DNA from: Cytophaga aurantiaca DSM 3654
Lineage (GTDB): Bacteria > Bacteroidota > Bacteroidia > Cytophagales > Cytophagaceae
Assembly (NCBI RefSeq): GCF_000379725.1
Contig: NZ_KB903664.1
Coordinates: 62,154 to 126,153, forward strand
Length of the DNA: 64,000 bases
Direction of reading: 5' to 3'
Of the stretch, positions 35,572-44,115 are shown piece by piece; within the stretch, counting starts at the first letter, position 1; the number at the start of each line of letters is the position of its first letter. Position numbers and translations under genes: made by a program. The notes under the pieces were generated by a model. It ran no database searches and had not been told where the DNA came from. It was given only the letters and a program-made list of their open reading frames with translations.

Positions 35572-37518
35572 ATGAAAATGTTAAAATATTTTTATACTGT
35601 TTGTTTAATTAGTTTAATATTCTCATTACAGAGTGTTGCACAAAACACGAAGATTTTAGTACGTCCGGGCGAACGTTGTTTCAGCAAGGAGCAATATAAA
35701 AATGCGTATCCGTATTTTGAACAGGTTTTAAAAACAGATCCGGATAATTTAAATGCTTTATATAAAAGCGGTGTATGTAATCTGCATAGATTCTCCAAAG
35801 AGCAGGCGCTTATTAATCTGGAGAAGGTATATGCGAAGGATTCAACATACAATAAATACTTATATTTTTGGTTAGGAAGAGCCTATCATTTGAATTACGA
35901 TTTTGAAAAGGCCTTTATTTTTTACAATAAGTTTCAACAGAAAATCTCTAAAAACAATATTCAGTACAAGGAAGTTGAAAGGTATAAATACCAATTAACG
36001 TGCGGTGCAGATTATATTTCAAATCCATCGAATTATAAAGTTCAAAATGTTGGTGCTGCAATAAACTCCAGTTATTCTGAACACAGTCCGGTATTATCAC
36101 AAAACGACACCTTACTTTTATTTACGTCAAGAAGAGCCAATGTGATTGATACAAAAGAAGAATATGACGGAGAACCATTCGAAAATATTTTTTATTCGCA
36201 TAAACTTGATTCTGTTACCTGGTCCGCACCTGAATCGTTTCAATTAAATACTTCCGGTCACGACGCCTCTATTCAATTGTATGATAACGATACAAAATTA
36301 TTTATATACAGTTATCTGCATGGCGGCGACATTTATACAACGGAGAATAAAAACGGAACATGGAGTACACCGGTTTCTTTGGAGGAAATTAATTCAATAG
36401 ATTTTGAAGCGGATGTATTTCTCACTGCAGATGGTAAAACGTTGTATTATGCTTCAAACCATTTCAAGAAAAACGGAGATTTAGATATTTATTATCTGAC
36501 TAAAAATACGGATGGTACCTGGAGCAAACCTCAGGCGCTTTCGTCAACAATTAATACCGACGAAGACGAAGATGCTCCCTATATCAGTGCGGATGGAAGA
36601 ACGATGTATTTCAGCTCTCGCGGACATACCAGTATGGGTGGTTATGATATCTTCAAATCAACTTTGGATACAGCAACAGGGGCGTGGAGCAAACCGGTTA
36701 ATTTAGGGTATCCTGTAAATACTCCGGATGAAGATCTGTATTTTATATTAAGCCACACCTCGGAAAAAGGATATCTGTCGTCTTACAGAACCGGTGGTTA
36801 TGGTGAAAAAGACATCTATGAAGTCATCGCTATTGAAGATGCAGTGATTAAAGGGCAACTGGTAGATAAAAATAATTCACCTGTAAAAAGAGACGGATTA
36901 ATTGTTCAGATTATACCTCTTGAAACTGCTTCTAAAAATGCCAAATCAACGCAGGCTACAGTATTGAATGACGGAACATTTGATGTGTCTGCCTTGTCAG
37001 ATAATAATTATTCTGTATTTGTTCTTGACGGGAGGGATACCATTGCACGCGATACCTTGCATATAGCATTGATCGGTGAAAAGAACAGAGCGGTTAAGTA
37101 CAACTGTGTGATCCCGGATAAACAAGTAAATGAGAGTACGGCTCCTGTAACTGCTGATACTACTGTTACTACACCGGTTGCTGCTCAAAAAATACAGCAA
37201 ACGTTTTATTTTGCTGTCAACATATCCACTGTAGGACCTTCAACCAAAGCAGAATTGAGAGAGCTTGTCTCTATTTTGGAGAAAAATCCGAATGCAACGA
37301 TTTCCATCAGTGGGCATGCCGATGGCTCCGGTCCTGAATCTGTGAATACAACATTGGCTCAAAAAAGAGCAGCAAATGTTAAAGAGTATTTAGAGTCAAA
37401 AGGAATACTTGCTTCCAGAATTAAAGTCGCTTCTTATGGGTCGACAAAACCTGTGGCTACGAATGATACAGAAGCCGGCAGATCCAAAAACAGAAGAGTC
37501 GAGATAGTTGTAGAGTAG
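35572..37518 (+). CDS. Second PorE-like multidomain protein (paralogue of the upstream gene)
   Basis: 648 residues with the same modules: signal peptide (about 1-23), TPR (about 30-140), PD40 propeller (about 155-400, including MYFSSRGHTSMGGYDIFKS), a short beta domain, and an OmpA domain (about 540-648, ISGHADGSGPES, KNRRVEIV). Divergent from the first copy outside the motifs. Either it is a second subunit of the same assembly or it has a separate peptidoglycan-anchored role. It is co-transcribed with the first copy. Confidence 0.82.
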   Translation: MKMLKYFYTVCLISLIFSLQSVAQNTKILVRPGERCFSKEQYKNAYPYFEQVLKTDPDNLNALYKSGVCNLHRFSKEQALINLEKVYAKDSTYNKYLYFWLGRAYHLNYDFEKAFIFYNKFQQKISKNNIQYKEVERYKYQLTCGADYISNPSNYKVQNVGAAINSSYSEHSPVLSQNDTLLLFTSRRANVIDTKEEYDGEPFENIFYSHKLDSVTWSAPESFQLNTSGHDASIQLYDNDTKLFIYSYLHGGDIYTTENKNGTWSTPVSLEEINSIDFEADVFLTADGKTLYYASNHFKKNGDLDIYYLTKNTDGTWSKPQALSSTINTDEDEDAPYISADGRTMYFSSRGHTSMGGYDIFKSTLDTATGAWSKPVNLGYPVNTPDEDLYFILSHTSEKGYLSSYRTGGYGEKDIYEVIAIEDAVIKGQLVDKNNSPVKRDGLIVQIIPLETASKNAKSTQATVLNDGTFDVSALSDNNYSVFVLDGRDTIARDTLHIALIGEKNRAVKYNCVIPDKQVNESTAPVTADTTVTTPVAAQKIQQTFYFAVNISTVGPSTKAELRELVSILEKNPNATISISGHADGSGPESVNTTLAQKRAANVKEYLESKGILASRIKVASYGSTKPVATNDTEAGRSKNRRVEIVVE

Positions 37519-37550
37519 TTGAATTCAATGATTTTATTGTGATTATGCTT

Positions 37551-37724
37551 CATCCCGTAGGGATGAAATATCTGTAGAACATCTATCCCAATAATTATTT
37601 AATGTACGGAGCTCCGTTTAGGAGCGACTGATAACGCCTTTATAATATACCGTCCCAATGGGACTTGTAAATTTTTATTTATTTAATTCGTAATTTCTAC
37701 AGATATTATGTCCCTAAAGGGACT
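37551..37724. repeat. Dispersed palindromic element, copy 1 (about 174 bp)
   Basis: Begins with the hairpin CATCCC-GTA-GGGATG (37551-37565) and AAATATCTGTAGAA, and ends with the complement TTCTACAGATATT plus a GTCCC-TAAA-GGGAC hairpin (37696-37724). Between them lie ACGGAGCTCCGT (37606-37617) and GTCCCAATGGGAC (37652-37664). Layout and words are shared with the copy at 60880-61043 and in part with 40636-40812. No frame is coding. Non-autonomous, MITE- or REP-like. Confidence 0.85.
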
Positions 37725-37751
37725 GCAAATAAAGAAAGAGCACGGATTTTT

Positions 37752-37781
37752 CTGATAACTGACAACTGACAACTGACAACT
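37752..37781 (+). repeat. Heptamer array upstream of menG
   Basis: CTGATAA then CTGACAA three times, an exact 7-base period, ending six bases before a TACCTTTG promoter word. Confidence 0.85.
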
Positions 37782-37787
37782 ATTTTG

Positions 37788-37795
37788 TACCTTTG
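37788..37795 (+). promoter_or_regulatory. Candidate -7 promoter word for menG, nearly leaderless
   Basis: TACCTTTG fits TAnnTTTG and lies only five bases before the ATG at 37801. The expected transcription start would be at or next to the start codon. A heptamer array occupies the place of the -33 region. Confidence 0.5.
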
Positions 37796-37800
37796 CGCCT

Positions 37801-38532
37801 ATGTCAGTAACAATTAAGCCATACCAGGAAAAAGAGAGTGAAAAACGTGAGCAAGTAGAGCTTATGTTTAATAATATTTCTCCCAAATACGATTTATTAA
37901 ACCGTGTTTTAAGTTTAGGAATTGATAAAATATGGAGAAAGCAAGCACTCAATTTGCTTAAAAAAGATAAACCTGCCTACATCTTAGATGTTGCTACAGG
38001 TACTGCAGATCTGGCAATCGAAGCGGCAACAAGGCTAAAGCCAACATCTATTGTAGGAATTGATATTGCAGAGAACATGCTGCAGATAGGCAGAGAAAAA
38101 ATTGCAAAGAAAAATCTGGACAACATTATCCGTTTGCAAAAAGGCGATTCAGAAAAAATTGAATTTGCAGACAATACTTTTGATGCAGTAATCGTTTCCT
38201 TTGGTGTACGCAATTTTCAACATCTTGAATTGGGATTGTCTGAAATACACCGGGTGCTTAAACCAGGCGGCAATATTATGGTTTTAGAGTTTTCTAAGCC
38301 TCAAAAGGCCCCTTTTAAGCAGGTATATCAGTTTTACTTCAAAAATATTTTACCAATGGTAGGGAAGCTGGTATCCAAAGATACAGCAGCTTATACCTAT
38401 TTGCCGGACTCGGTAAATGCCTTTCCGGATGGTAAAGCATTTTGTGCGATTCTGGAAAAAATTGGATTTAGTGTACAGCATTATAAGCCCTTTACATTTG
38501 GCGTATGTACATCGTATGTCGGGAAAAAATAA
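37801..38532 (+). CDS. menG: Demethylmenaquinone methyltransferase (UbiE/MenG)
   Basis: 243 residues. SAM-binding motif I LDVATGTAD at 62-70, then IVGIDIAENML, VSFGVRNFQ and RVLKPGGNIMVLEFS, all UbiE/MenG signatures. Bacteroidetes use menaquinone, so MenG is the more likely role: it carries out the last methylation in quinone synthesis. The gene is next to porT here, an association seen in related bacteria. Confidence 0.94.
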   Translation: MSVTIKPYQEKESEKREQVELMFNNISPKYDLLNRVLSLGIDKIWRKQALNLLKKDKPAYILDVATGTADLAIEAATRLKPTSIVGIDIAENMLQIGREKIAKKNLDNIIRLQKGDSEKIEFADNTFDAVIVSFGVRNFQHLELGLSEIHRVLKPGGNIMVLEFSKPQKAPFKQVYQFYFKNILPMVGKLVSKDTAAYTYLPDSVNAFPDGKAFCAILEKIGFSVQHYKPFTFGVCTSYVGKK

Positions 38533-38558
38533 AAGAAATACATAGTTTACATAATTGC

Positions 38559-39245
38559 ATGAAATCCTTCAGCCTGCTCGTATTATCCTTATTTGTTATT
38601 CTTAAAGTTCAAGCCCAGGATCCGAGATGGACAAACCTGCCTTTTTATGATGATAAATTCATGCATTATGGGTTTACATTAGGGGTAAATGCTTCGGGTT
38701 TTAAATCAAAAGTATCTTCAGACTATTTAAGTAATCCTGCTGATACAGCGATGAACGTTACTCCAACATACACCCCCGGCTTTTCTTTGGGTTTTATCGT
38801 GAACTTTCGCTTGCACGATCACTTTGATTTGCGTGTATTGCCAACGGTGGGTTTTTACAGCCGCAGCATTACATATGACTTTGCAAATAGTTCTGAAACA
38901 CAGTCTATTGAATCCACTTTTATGGAAATTCCACTGATGTTAAAGTATAAATCTATGCGCAGAGGAAATTCAAGAATGTATGTACTGGGCGGTTTTAAGG
39001 CAGGAATTGAAGCGGGAGCGAAGAAAAAGCAGCGTAAACCGAGCGATTTACGTACCAATGGCTTTGATTTCTGTCTGGATATGGGGGTTGGTATGGATAT
39101 TTATTGTCCGTTATTTAAATTCTCCCCCGAAATACGCTTTTCCCACGGCTTGTTAAATCTATTAAATAATGATCCAAATATCTATAGTTCAAGTTTATCG
39201 AGGTTGTCTTCCAATACCATATCGTTATTTCTGAATTTTGAATAA
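38559..39245 (+). CDS. porT: PorT/SprT outer membrane protein of the type IX secretion system
   Basis: 228 residues from the ATG at 38559. A frame extends 18 codons upstream into menG, but only this ATG gives a proper signal peptide (about 18 residues, ending KVQAQ). The mature part is an eight-strand-like beta barrel (FMHYGFTLGVNASGF, DLRVLPTVGFYSRS, MEIPLMLKYKS, YVLGGFKAGIEAG, FSPEIRFSHGL) ending in Phe-Glu. PorT is essential for secretion by the type IX system in the relatives where it was tested. The menG-porT pair and nearby PorE-like genes support the call. Confidence 0.88.
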   Translation: MKSFSLLVLSLFVILKVQAQDPRWTNLPFYDDKFMHYGFTLGVNASGFKSKVSSDYLSNPADTAMNVTPTYTPGFSLGFIVNFRLHDHFDLRVLPTVGFYSRSITYDFANSSETQSIESTFMEIPLMLKYKSMRRGNSRMYVLGGFKAGIEAGAKKKQRKPSDLRTNGFDFCLDMGVGMDIYCPLFKFSPEIRFSHGLLNLLNNDPNIYSSSLSRLSSNTISLFLNFE

Positions 39246-39293
39246 TTGTGGAATATTATTTAGCTAAATATGGATTATAGGTATAAAAATTTA

Positions 39294-39301
39294 TATATTT
39301 G
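39294..39301 (+). promoter_or_regulatory. Promoter -7 word of the first secreted paralogue
   Basis: TATATTTG matches TAnnTTTG, 47 bases before the ATG. The second paralogue has the same word in the same context at 41570-41577, so the promoter was duplicated with the gene. Confidence 0.55.
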
Positions 39302-39348
39302 AAATACGATTGACAACAATTAATTAAACAAAATAAATTCAAACTAGT

Positions 39349-40350
39349 ATGAAAAAAGTTTTACTTTCTTTATCAATGCTTGCAGCTGTAATGGTTGCAA
39401 ATGCACAAAATCAAGTTGTGCTTTGGAATTCAGCAAATGGTGCTACTCAAATTACAGGTGTTCCTTTTAACTTCGGTGTTCCGGATTCAAATCCGAACAA
39501 CCCAAATGTAGCAAACCCTCCAGCTATCGATGGTGGTTTGTTTGTTGATACAGTTACTGTTTCTGGTGTACAAACAATCACAGCAACAGGTTCTCGTTCA
39601 GCTGCATCAGGTGGTTATTATGTAGGTGGTATGGGTAATGGTTCATTCCAAACAGCTAACGTTGGTAAGCCTTGGGGAACAAATGTTACTGGTACTCCTG
39701 GATCATCAATGGCTACTTACTACTTCAACTTCAAAATTAAAAGTGCTAGCCCGGGACCAAAAATTAAGGTTCAATTAGAATCAAAAGATTCAACGAACGT
39801 TCAAGGTTATATTGTTGATCTTTCAGCTGGTACAACTGGTGGTAACTATCAAACAGTAAGTATTGCTTTAGGTTCTTTCAGTAATACAATCGGTCAGTAT
39901 GGTGATCCAATCGGAACTACTGGTAACTTCATGACGAAAGCATTTGCTGATTCACTTTTCAAAGTAGGTTTCTCAGTAAACAATGCTGGTTTAAATGGTG
40001 GTGAAGGTGCTGTATCATTTACTATCACTGATATCTGGATCAGTACTTCTAAAGCTGGTATCGTTGCTTCAACTTCAGCAGCTGCTGCTAACATTGCATC
40101 TTCTGTAGTTTATCCTAACCCTACATCAGGTGATGTTAAAGTTAACATTACATTACAAAATCCTGCTTCAGTAACAATGATCGTTACGGACATGGTTGGC
40201 AAGCAAATTGCTACTAAAAACTTCGGTACAGTTTCTTCTCTTAGCGATGCTTCAGTATTTGATGCTGCTGGTTTAGCTAAAGGTATGTACACTGTTACGT
40301 ATGTTTTAGATGGTACTCCTGCTAAAACTGAATTAGTAGTTGTTAAGTAA
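39349..40350 (+). CDS. Secreted protein with type IX C-terminal sorting domain (paralogue A)
   Basis: 333 residues. Signal peptide 1-19 (ending VANAQ). An N-terminal region of about 215 residues, beta-rich and Gly/Asn/Ser-rich (TATGSRSAASGGYYVGGMGN, SPGPKIKVQLESKDS), resembles a carbohydrate-binding jelly roll but is not assignable. The last 80 residues are a type A sorting domain (VVYPNPTSGDVKVNI, GKQIATKNF, AGLAKGMYTVTYV, ending VVVK) that routes the protein through the type IX system to the surface. A nearly identical gene follows 2.3 kb on. High-quality codons suggest strong expression. Confidence 0.88.
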   Translation: MKKVLLSLSMLAAVMVANAQNQVVLWNSANGATQITGVPFNFGVPDSNPNNPNVANPPAIDGGLFVDTVTVSGVQTITATGSRSAASGGYYVGGMGNGSFQTANVGKPWGTNVTGTPGSSMATYYFNFKIKSASPGPKIKVQLESKDSTNVQGYIVDLSAGTTGGNYQTVSIALGSFSNTIGQYGDPIGTTGNFMTKAFADSLFKVGFSVNNAGLNGGEGAVSFTITDIWISTSKAGIVASTSAAAANIASSVVYPNPTSGDVKVNITLQNPASVTMIVTDMVGKQIATKNFGTVSSLSDASVFDAAGLAKGMYTVTYVLDGTPAKTELVVVK

Positions 40351-40371
40351 TTAACGATTCTCTAAAATATT

Positions 40372-40405
40372 AAAAACCCTGATCGGTAACGGTCAGGGTT
40401 TTTTT
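40372..40405 (+). terminator. Terminator of paralogue A
   Basis: AAAAACCCTGA (40372-40382) pairs with TCAGGGTTTTT (40393-40403), with a 10-base loop and a T-run following. Confidence 0.9.
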
Positions 40406-40497
40406 ATTGCCTTGTCTGAATGGATGTAAGGGTAAAAAAGGATTGTTTACTAGAAGCGGTTATTGTTATTTTGATGAAAAGTGCAACTTAAGAATTG

Positions 40498-40812
40498 CAG
40501 TCTCACGGGGCAATTGGAATTTATATCCACAATGGCGATTGGATTCCTCTGGAGTTTATTACTAATTGGTATTCAATTTAATTTTGAATTATCACTAATA
40601 AATATATTCAATAAAATAGTCGATAAGGTGTAATGACTCCGGAGGAGTACATATCTATAAAAACCTGCGAACACTATTATTGCACGCACGGAACTCCAGT
40701 TTAGGAGCGACTGATATCGATTAATATAACTGATATCGATTAATATAATAGTCTTTGTGCGACTCTACTATTATCTTTTTGGTGTTACAGATATTTCATT
40801 TCTACGGAATTA
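40498..40812. repeat. Composite palindromic element (degenerate copies of two families)
   Basis: The half at about 40552-40670 (TTCCTCTGGAGTT, later the hairpin ACTCC-GGA-GGAGT at 40636-40648) is homologous to 46242-46362. From about 40684 it switches to the other family (CGCACGGAACTCC, AGGAGCGACTGATA, ending TTACAGATATTTCAT ... CGGAATT), as at 60880-61043. A 19-base tandem duplication, CTGATATCGATTAATATAA, lies at 40711-40729 and 40730-40748. Confidence 0.7.
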
Positions 40813-40857
40813 CGCAAAATATTGTAACTAAAAAAACAAAATTGACTGAAAACAAAA

Positions 40858-41472
40858 CTATCTAAAACTATATCCTATAGATAAGGTTGCATTTAAACCA
40901 TTGCATCGAACATTTTTTGCTTTATTAGTAGTGTTTTTGAGTTCATATACATTTCCTGTTTGCATTGCATAACCCATCATGAAAGAGGCATAAATTTTAT
41001 CTGAAGGATTACATAAAACACCTACGTTAATTGCAGGAGACAAAACAAGCGAATTCGGTTTCGGATCAAGTGTAAGTGGAAGAGAACTAGAATTATTTTT
41101 ATTATGTCCGATGTTGCTCATGAAGCTTAATGCACCATCTATAAAAGGTTTTAGCTTGCTACCATTAAATACATAGCGTACACCAACAGGTATGCTAAGA
41201 TATTGTGCATGATACATGTTATATGAATAATATGGTTTATATAAAGAGTTTGAAAAAGAAAAGGATACATATTCTAGTCCAGTACGTATTTTCCAGTGCG
41301 TATTTAAACCAAAAATAAATTCTACACCAAGTTTAGAAGCGGAGCTTGGTCTTAGTGATGTATCAGGAACATGTTGTAAAGGAAGGATAACCCCTCCCGT
41401 AAATCCAATTGAGATCTGAGAAAATGATTGGAATGAAATGAAAATAAGTAAACAAAAAAAGATTTTTCTCAT
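40858..41472 (-). CDS. Outer membrane beta-barrel protein (PorT-family-like)
   Basis: 204 residues. Signal peptide 1-19 (ending QSFSQ), then strands alternating hydrophobic and polar residues typical of the small barrel family (PF13568-like): IGFTGGVILPLQ, WKIRTGLEYVSFSF, YLSIPVGVRYVF, ASFMMGYAMQ and a C-terminal strand ALSIGYSFR-like (TLSIGYSFR). Role unknown. It lies on the opposite strand between the two secreted paralogues, so the duplication apparently straddles it or it was inserted between the copies. Confidence 0.75.
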   Translation of the reverse strand: MRKIFFCLLIFISFQSFSQISIGFTGGVILPLQHVPDTSLRPSSASKLGVEFIFGLNTHWKIRTGLEYVSFSFSNSLYKPYYSYNMYHAQYLSIPVGVRYVFNGSKLKPFIDGALSFMSNIGHNKNNSSSLPLTLDPKPNSLVLSPAINVGVLCNPSDKIYASFMMGYAMQTGNVYELKNTTNKAKNVRCNGLNATLSIGYSFR

Positions 41473-41569
41473 AACTGATTCATGGCAGGAAATATATTAA
41501 AAGAACTGAGTTTAGTAAACGTAAAACGCCTCTACAGTTTTATTTATTATGCATCGACATTAAAATTTA

Positions 41570-41577
41570 TATATTTG
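41570..41577 (+). promoter_or_regulatory. Promoter -7 word of the second secreted paralogue
   Basis: TATATTTG matches TAnnTTTG, with flanks closely matching those of paralogue A's promoter (39294-39301). Confidence 0.55.
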
Positions 41578-41624
41578 AAATACGATTGACATCAATTAAG
41601 TAAACAACATAAATTTAAACTAGT

Positions 41625-42608
41625 ATGAAAAAATTTTTACTTTCTTTATCAATGCTTGCGGCTTTAATGGTTGCAAATGCACAAAATCATGTTGTACTTT
41701 GGAATTCAGCAACTGGTGCTACTCAAATTACAGGTGTTCCTTTTAACTTCGGTGTACCGGATTCAAATCCGAACAACCCAAATGTAGCAAACCCTCCAGC
41801 TATCAATGGTGGTTTGTTTGTTGATACAGTTACTATTTCTGGTGTACAAACAATCACAGCAACAGGTTCTCGTTCAGCTGCATCAGGTGGTTATTATGTA
41901 GGTGGTTTCGGTAATGGTTCATTCCAAACTGCTAACGTTGGTAAGCCGTGGGGAACAAATGTTACTGCTTCTGGCGGTTCACTGTCTGTTTACTACTTCA
42001 ACTTTAAAATTAAAAGTGCTAGCCCGGGCCCAAAAATTAAGATTCAATTAGAATCAAAAGATTCAACAAACGTTCAAGGTTATATTGTTGATCTTTCAGC
42101 TGGTACAACTGCTGGTAACTACCAAACAGTAAGTATTGCTTTAGGTTCTTTCAGTAATACAATTGGTCAGTATGGTGATCCGATAGCTACTGCTGGTAAC
42201 TTCATGACTAAGAAATTTGCTGATTCACTTTACAAAGTAGGTTTTTCAGTAAACAATGCTGGGTTGAATGGCGGTGAAGGTGCTGTTACATTCTCTATCA
42301 CTGATATCTGGATCGGTAATGATATTCTTTCTACTGCTGCAGCTGCTAACATTGCATCTTCTGTAGTTTATCCTAACCCTACATCAGGTGATGTTAAAGT
42401 TAACATTACATTACAAAATCCTGCTTCAGTAACAATGATCGTTACGGACATGGTTGGTAAGCAAATTGCTACTAAAAACTTCGGTACTGTTTCTTCTCTT
42501 AGCGATGCTACAGTATTTGATGCTGCTGGTTTAGCTAAAGGTATGTACACTGTTACGTACGTTTTAGATGGTACTCCTGCTAAAACTGAATTAGTAGTTG
42601 TTAAGTAA
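41625..42608 (+). CDS. Secreted protein with type IX C-terminal sorting domain (paralogue B)
   Basis: 327 residues and nearly identical to paralogue A along most of its length. The difference is mostly a short deletion near residue 230 and scattered substitutions. The C-terminal sorting domain (about 80 residues) differs at only one residue. Signal peptide 1-19. The secreted N-terminal domain is of unknown function. Its upstream region, leader and terminator share the duplication, so the copy arose recently. Both copies may be expressed. Confidence 0.88.
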   Translation: MKKFLLSLSMLAALMVANAQNHVVLWNSATGATQITGVPFNFGVPDSNPNNPNVANPPAINGGLFVDTVTISGVQTITATGSRSAASGGYYVGGFGNGSFQTANVGKPWGTNVTASGGSLSVYYFNFKIKSASPGPKIKIQLESKDSTNVQGYIVDLSAGTTAGNYQTVSIALGSFSNTIGQYGDPIATAGNFMTKKFADSLYKVGFSVNNAGLNGGEGAVTFSITDIWIGNDILSTAAAANIASSVVYPNPTSGDVKVNITLQNPASVTMIVTDMVGKQIATKNFGTVSSLSDATVFDAAGLAKGMYTVTYVLDGTPAKTELVVVK

Positions 42609-42615
42609 TTAACGA

Positions 42616-42677
42616 CTCTCTAAAATATTAAAAAAACCTGATCGGTAACGGTCAGGTTTTTTTAATATTTTAGAGAG
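42616..42677 (+). terminator. Extended terminator of paralogue B (26-bp perfect stem)
   Basis: Arms 42616-42641 and 42652-42677 are perfectly complementary over 26 bases around a 10-base loop. The left arm includes the sequence shared with paralogue A, but the outer part of the right arm has no counterpart after paralogue A, so the hairpin was lengthened in this copy. Confidence 0.85.
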
Positions 42678-42792
42678 AAACTTATGAGGTCTTTTAATAA
42701 TCACCTCGACATATCCAAATCATTTTTTGTTTATTGGTAAGACCTCATAGGTTTTGTTAGTTAAAACTTCTCACATTTTTATATCTTTAACC

Positions 42793-44115
42793 ATGCAAAC
42801 AATCTTAATCCTTGGAATCGGTCGATCAACCTATTATTTACTTCAATACCTGAATGAATATATAGCTTCGGATGATATTGCTGTTACTGCGCTGGATGCA
42901 CAACAAGCATTGGTAGAAAAGCGCAGCAGGGAATTTTCAAAGATCCGTTTCATTCGATCTGAAATTAATGAAGCATCCTTATTACCGGTAATTTCAAATT
43001 CAACGATTGTTGTGTCCATGTTACCGCCTGCTTTCCATACGATGGTTGCTAAATTGTGTCTGGATGAGAATAAACATTTATTTACAGCATCCTATGTAAG
43101 TGCGGAGGTCAAGGCAATGAGCGAGCAAGCTAAGAGCCAGGGCTTGTTGTTTATGATGGAGTGTGGTCTGGATCCGGGCATTGATCATATGTCTGCCATC
43201 ACGCTTATACATACATTAAAAGAACAAGGTGCTCAAATAACATCTTTTAAATCCTATACAGGAGGATTGGTACACCCATCCAATACAAATCCACCATGGA
43301 ATTATAAAGTGTCCTGGAATCCACGCAATGTGGTATTAGCCGGACAAGGTGCTGCTGCGCATTATCTGGAAGATGGCATTGTAAAAATCGTTCCCTATCA
43401 TAGATTGTTTACAAACCCTTCTATCTGGAAGCTTTCAGATACGAATGTATATGAAGGATATCCGAATCGGGATTCATTGAGTTACCAGAAACTCTATGCA
43501 TTGGAATCTGCAGAGACCTTTGTGCGCGGCACATTGCGCTATCCGGGCTTTTGCGAAGGCTGGAATTATCTGGTGCAGCTTGGCTTAACAGATGATTCCA
43601 TTATTCTGAAAGAAGATCCGTCCCGCACAGGACGAAGTTTTTTACAGCACTTTCTGTTAGAGGGGACGGAAACTATTCAAGATAAATTAAAAGAATTGTT
43701 TCAGGAGAATGCTTCAGAGGCAACTATATTTCTTGAATCCTTAGGCTTATTGTCTGACACTGAAATTGCCACCCAAGCCGCTACGGCTGCCACAATCCTT
43801 CAGTCTGTTATTGAAAAAAAATGGAAATTGGAAGCAGAAGATTGCGATCGCATTGTTATGATTCACCGCATTTCTTATGTGTTGAAAGGAGAGAAGCAGA
43901 CCATTCAAAGTTCTATGATTGTAGATGGGGAAGACAGCGAACGTACTGCTATGGCCAAGACTGTGGGCCTACCATTAGCAATAAGCATTGATTTATTTTT
44001 GAATGGAAATATTTCTGAACGGGGTGTCGTGATACCTGTTGATCCTTTGCTGGCTAAAACTATTTTATCTAAGTTAGAAAGCTTAGGTGTTTGTTTTAAA
44101 GAAATGAAATTATGA
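42793..44115 (+). CDS. Saccharopine dehydrogenase family protein
   Basis: 440 residues from the ATG at 42793. A frame 13 codons longer has a poor N-terminus (MLVKTSHIFISLT). N-terminal Rossmann fold ILILGIGRSTYYLLQYL, then ECGLDPGIDHMSA in the middle and the C-terminal substrate domain. The family reversibly links lysine and 2-oxoglutarate or uses related substrates; this subgroup could equally reduce homospermidine-type imines. The true substrate is unknown. The stop overlaps the next gene by four bases (ATGA). Confidence 0.85.
   Translation: MQTILILGIGRSTYYLLQYLNEYIASDDIAVTALDAQQALVEKRSREFSKIRFIRSEINEASLLPVISNSTIVVSMLPPAFHTMVAKLCLDENKHLFTASYVSAEVKAMSEQAKSQGLLFMMECGLDPGIDHMSAITLIHTLKEQGAQITSFKSYTGGLVHPSNTNPPWNYKVSWNPRNVVLAGQGAAAHYLEDGIVKIVPYHRLFTNPSIWKLSDTNVYEGYPNRDSLSYQKLYALESAETFVRGTLRYPGFCEGWNYLVQLGLTDDSIILKEDPSRTGRSFLQHFLLEGTETIQDKLKELFQENASEATIFLESLGLLSDTEIATQAATAATILQSVIEKKWKLEAEDCDRIVMIHRISYVLKGEKQTIQSSMIVDGEDSERTAMAKTVGLPLAISIDLFLNGNISERGVVIPVDPLLAKTILSKLESLGVCFKEMKL

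Larger units (their letters stand above)
40351..40857. other. Intergenic region between paralogue A and the barrel gene
   Basis: 507 bases. Holds the terminator at 40372-40405, then a composite of palindromic elements (40498-40812). Nothing coding is seen. Confidence 0.7.
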
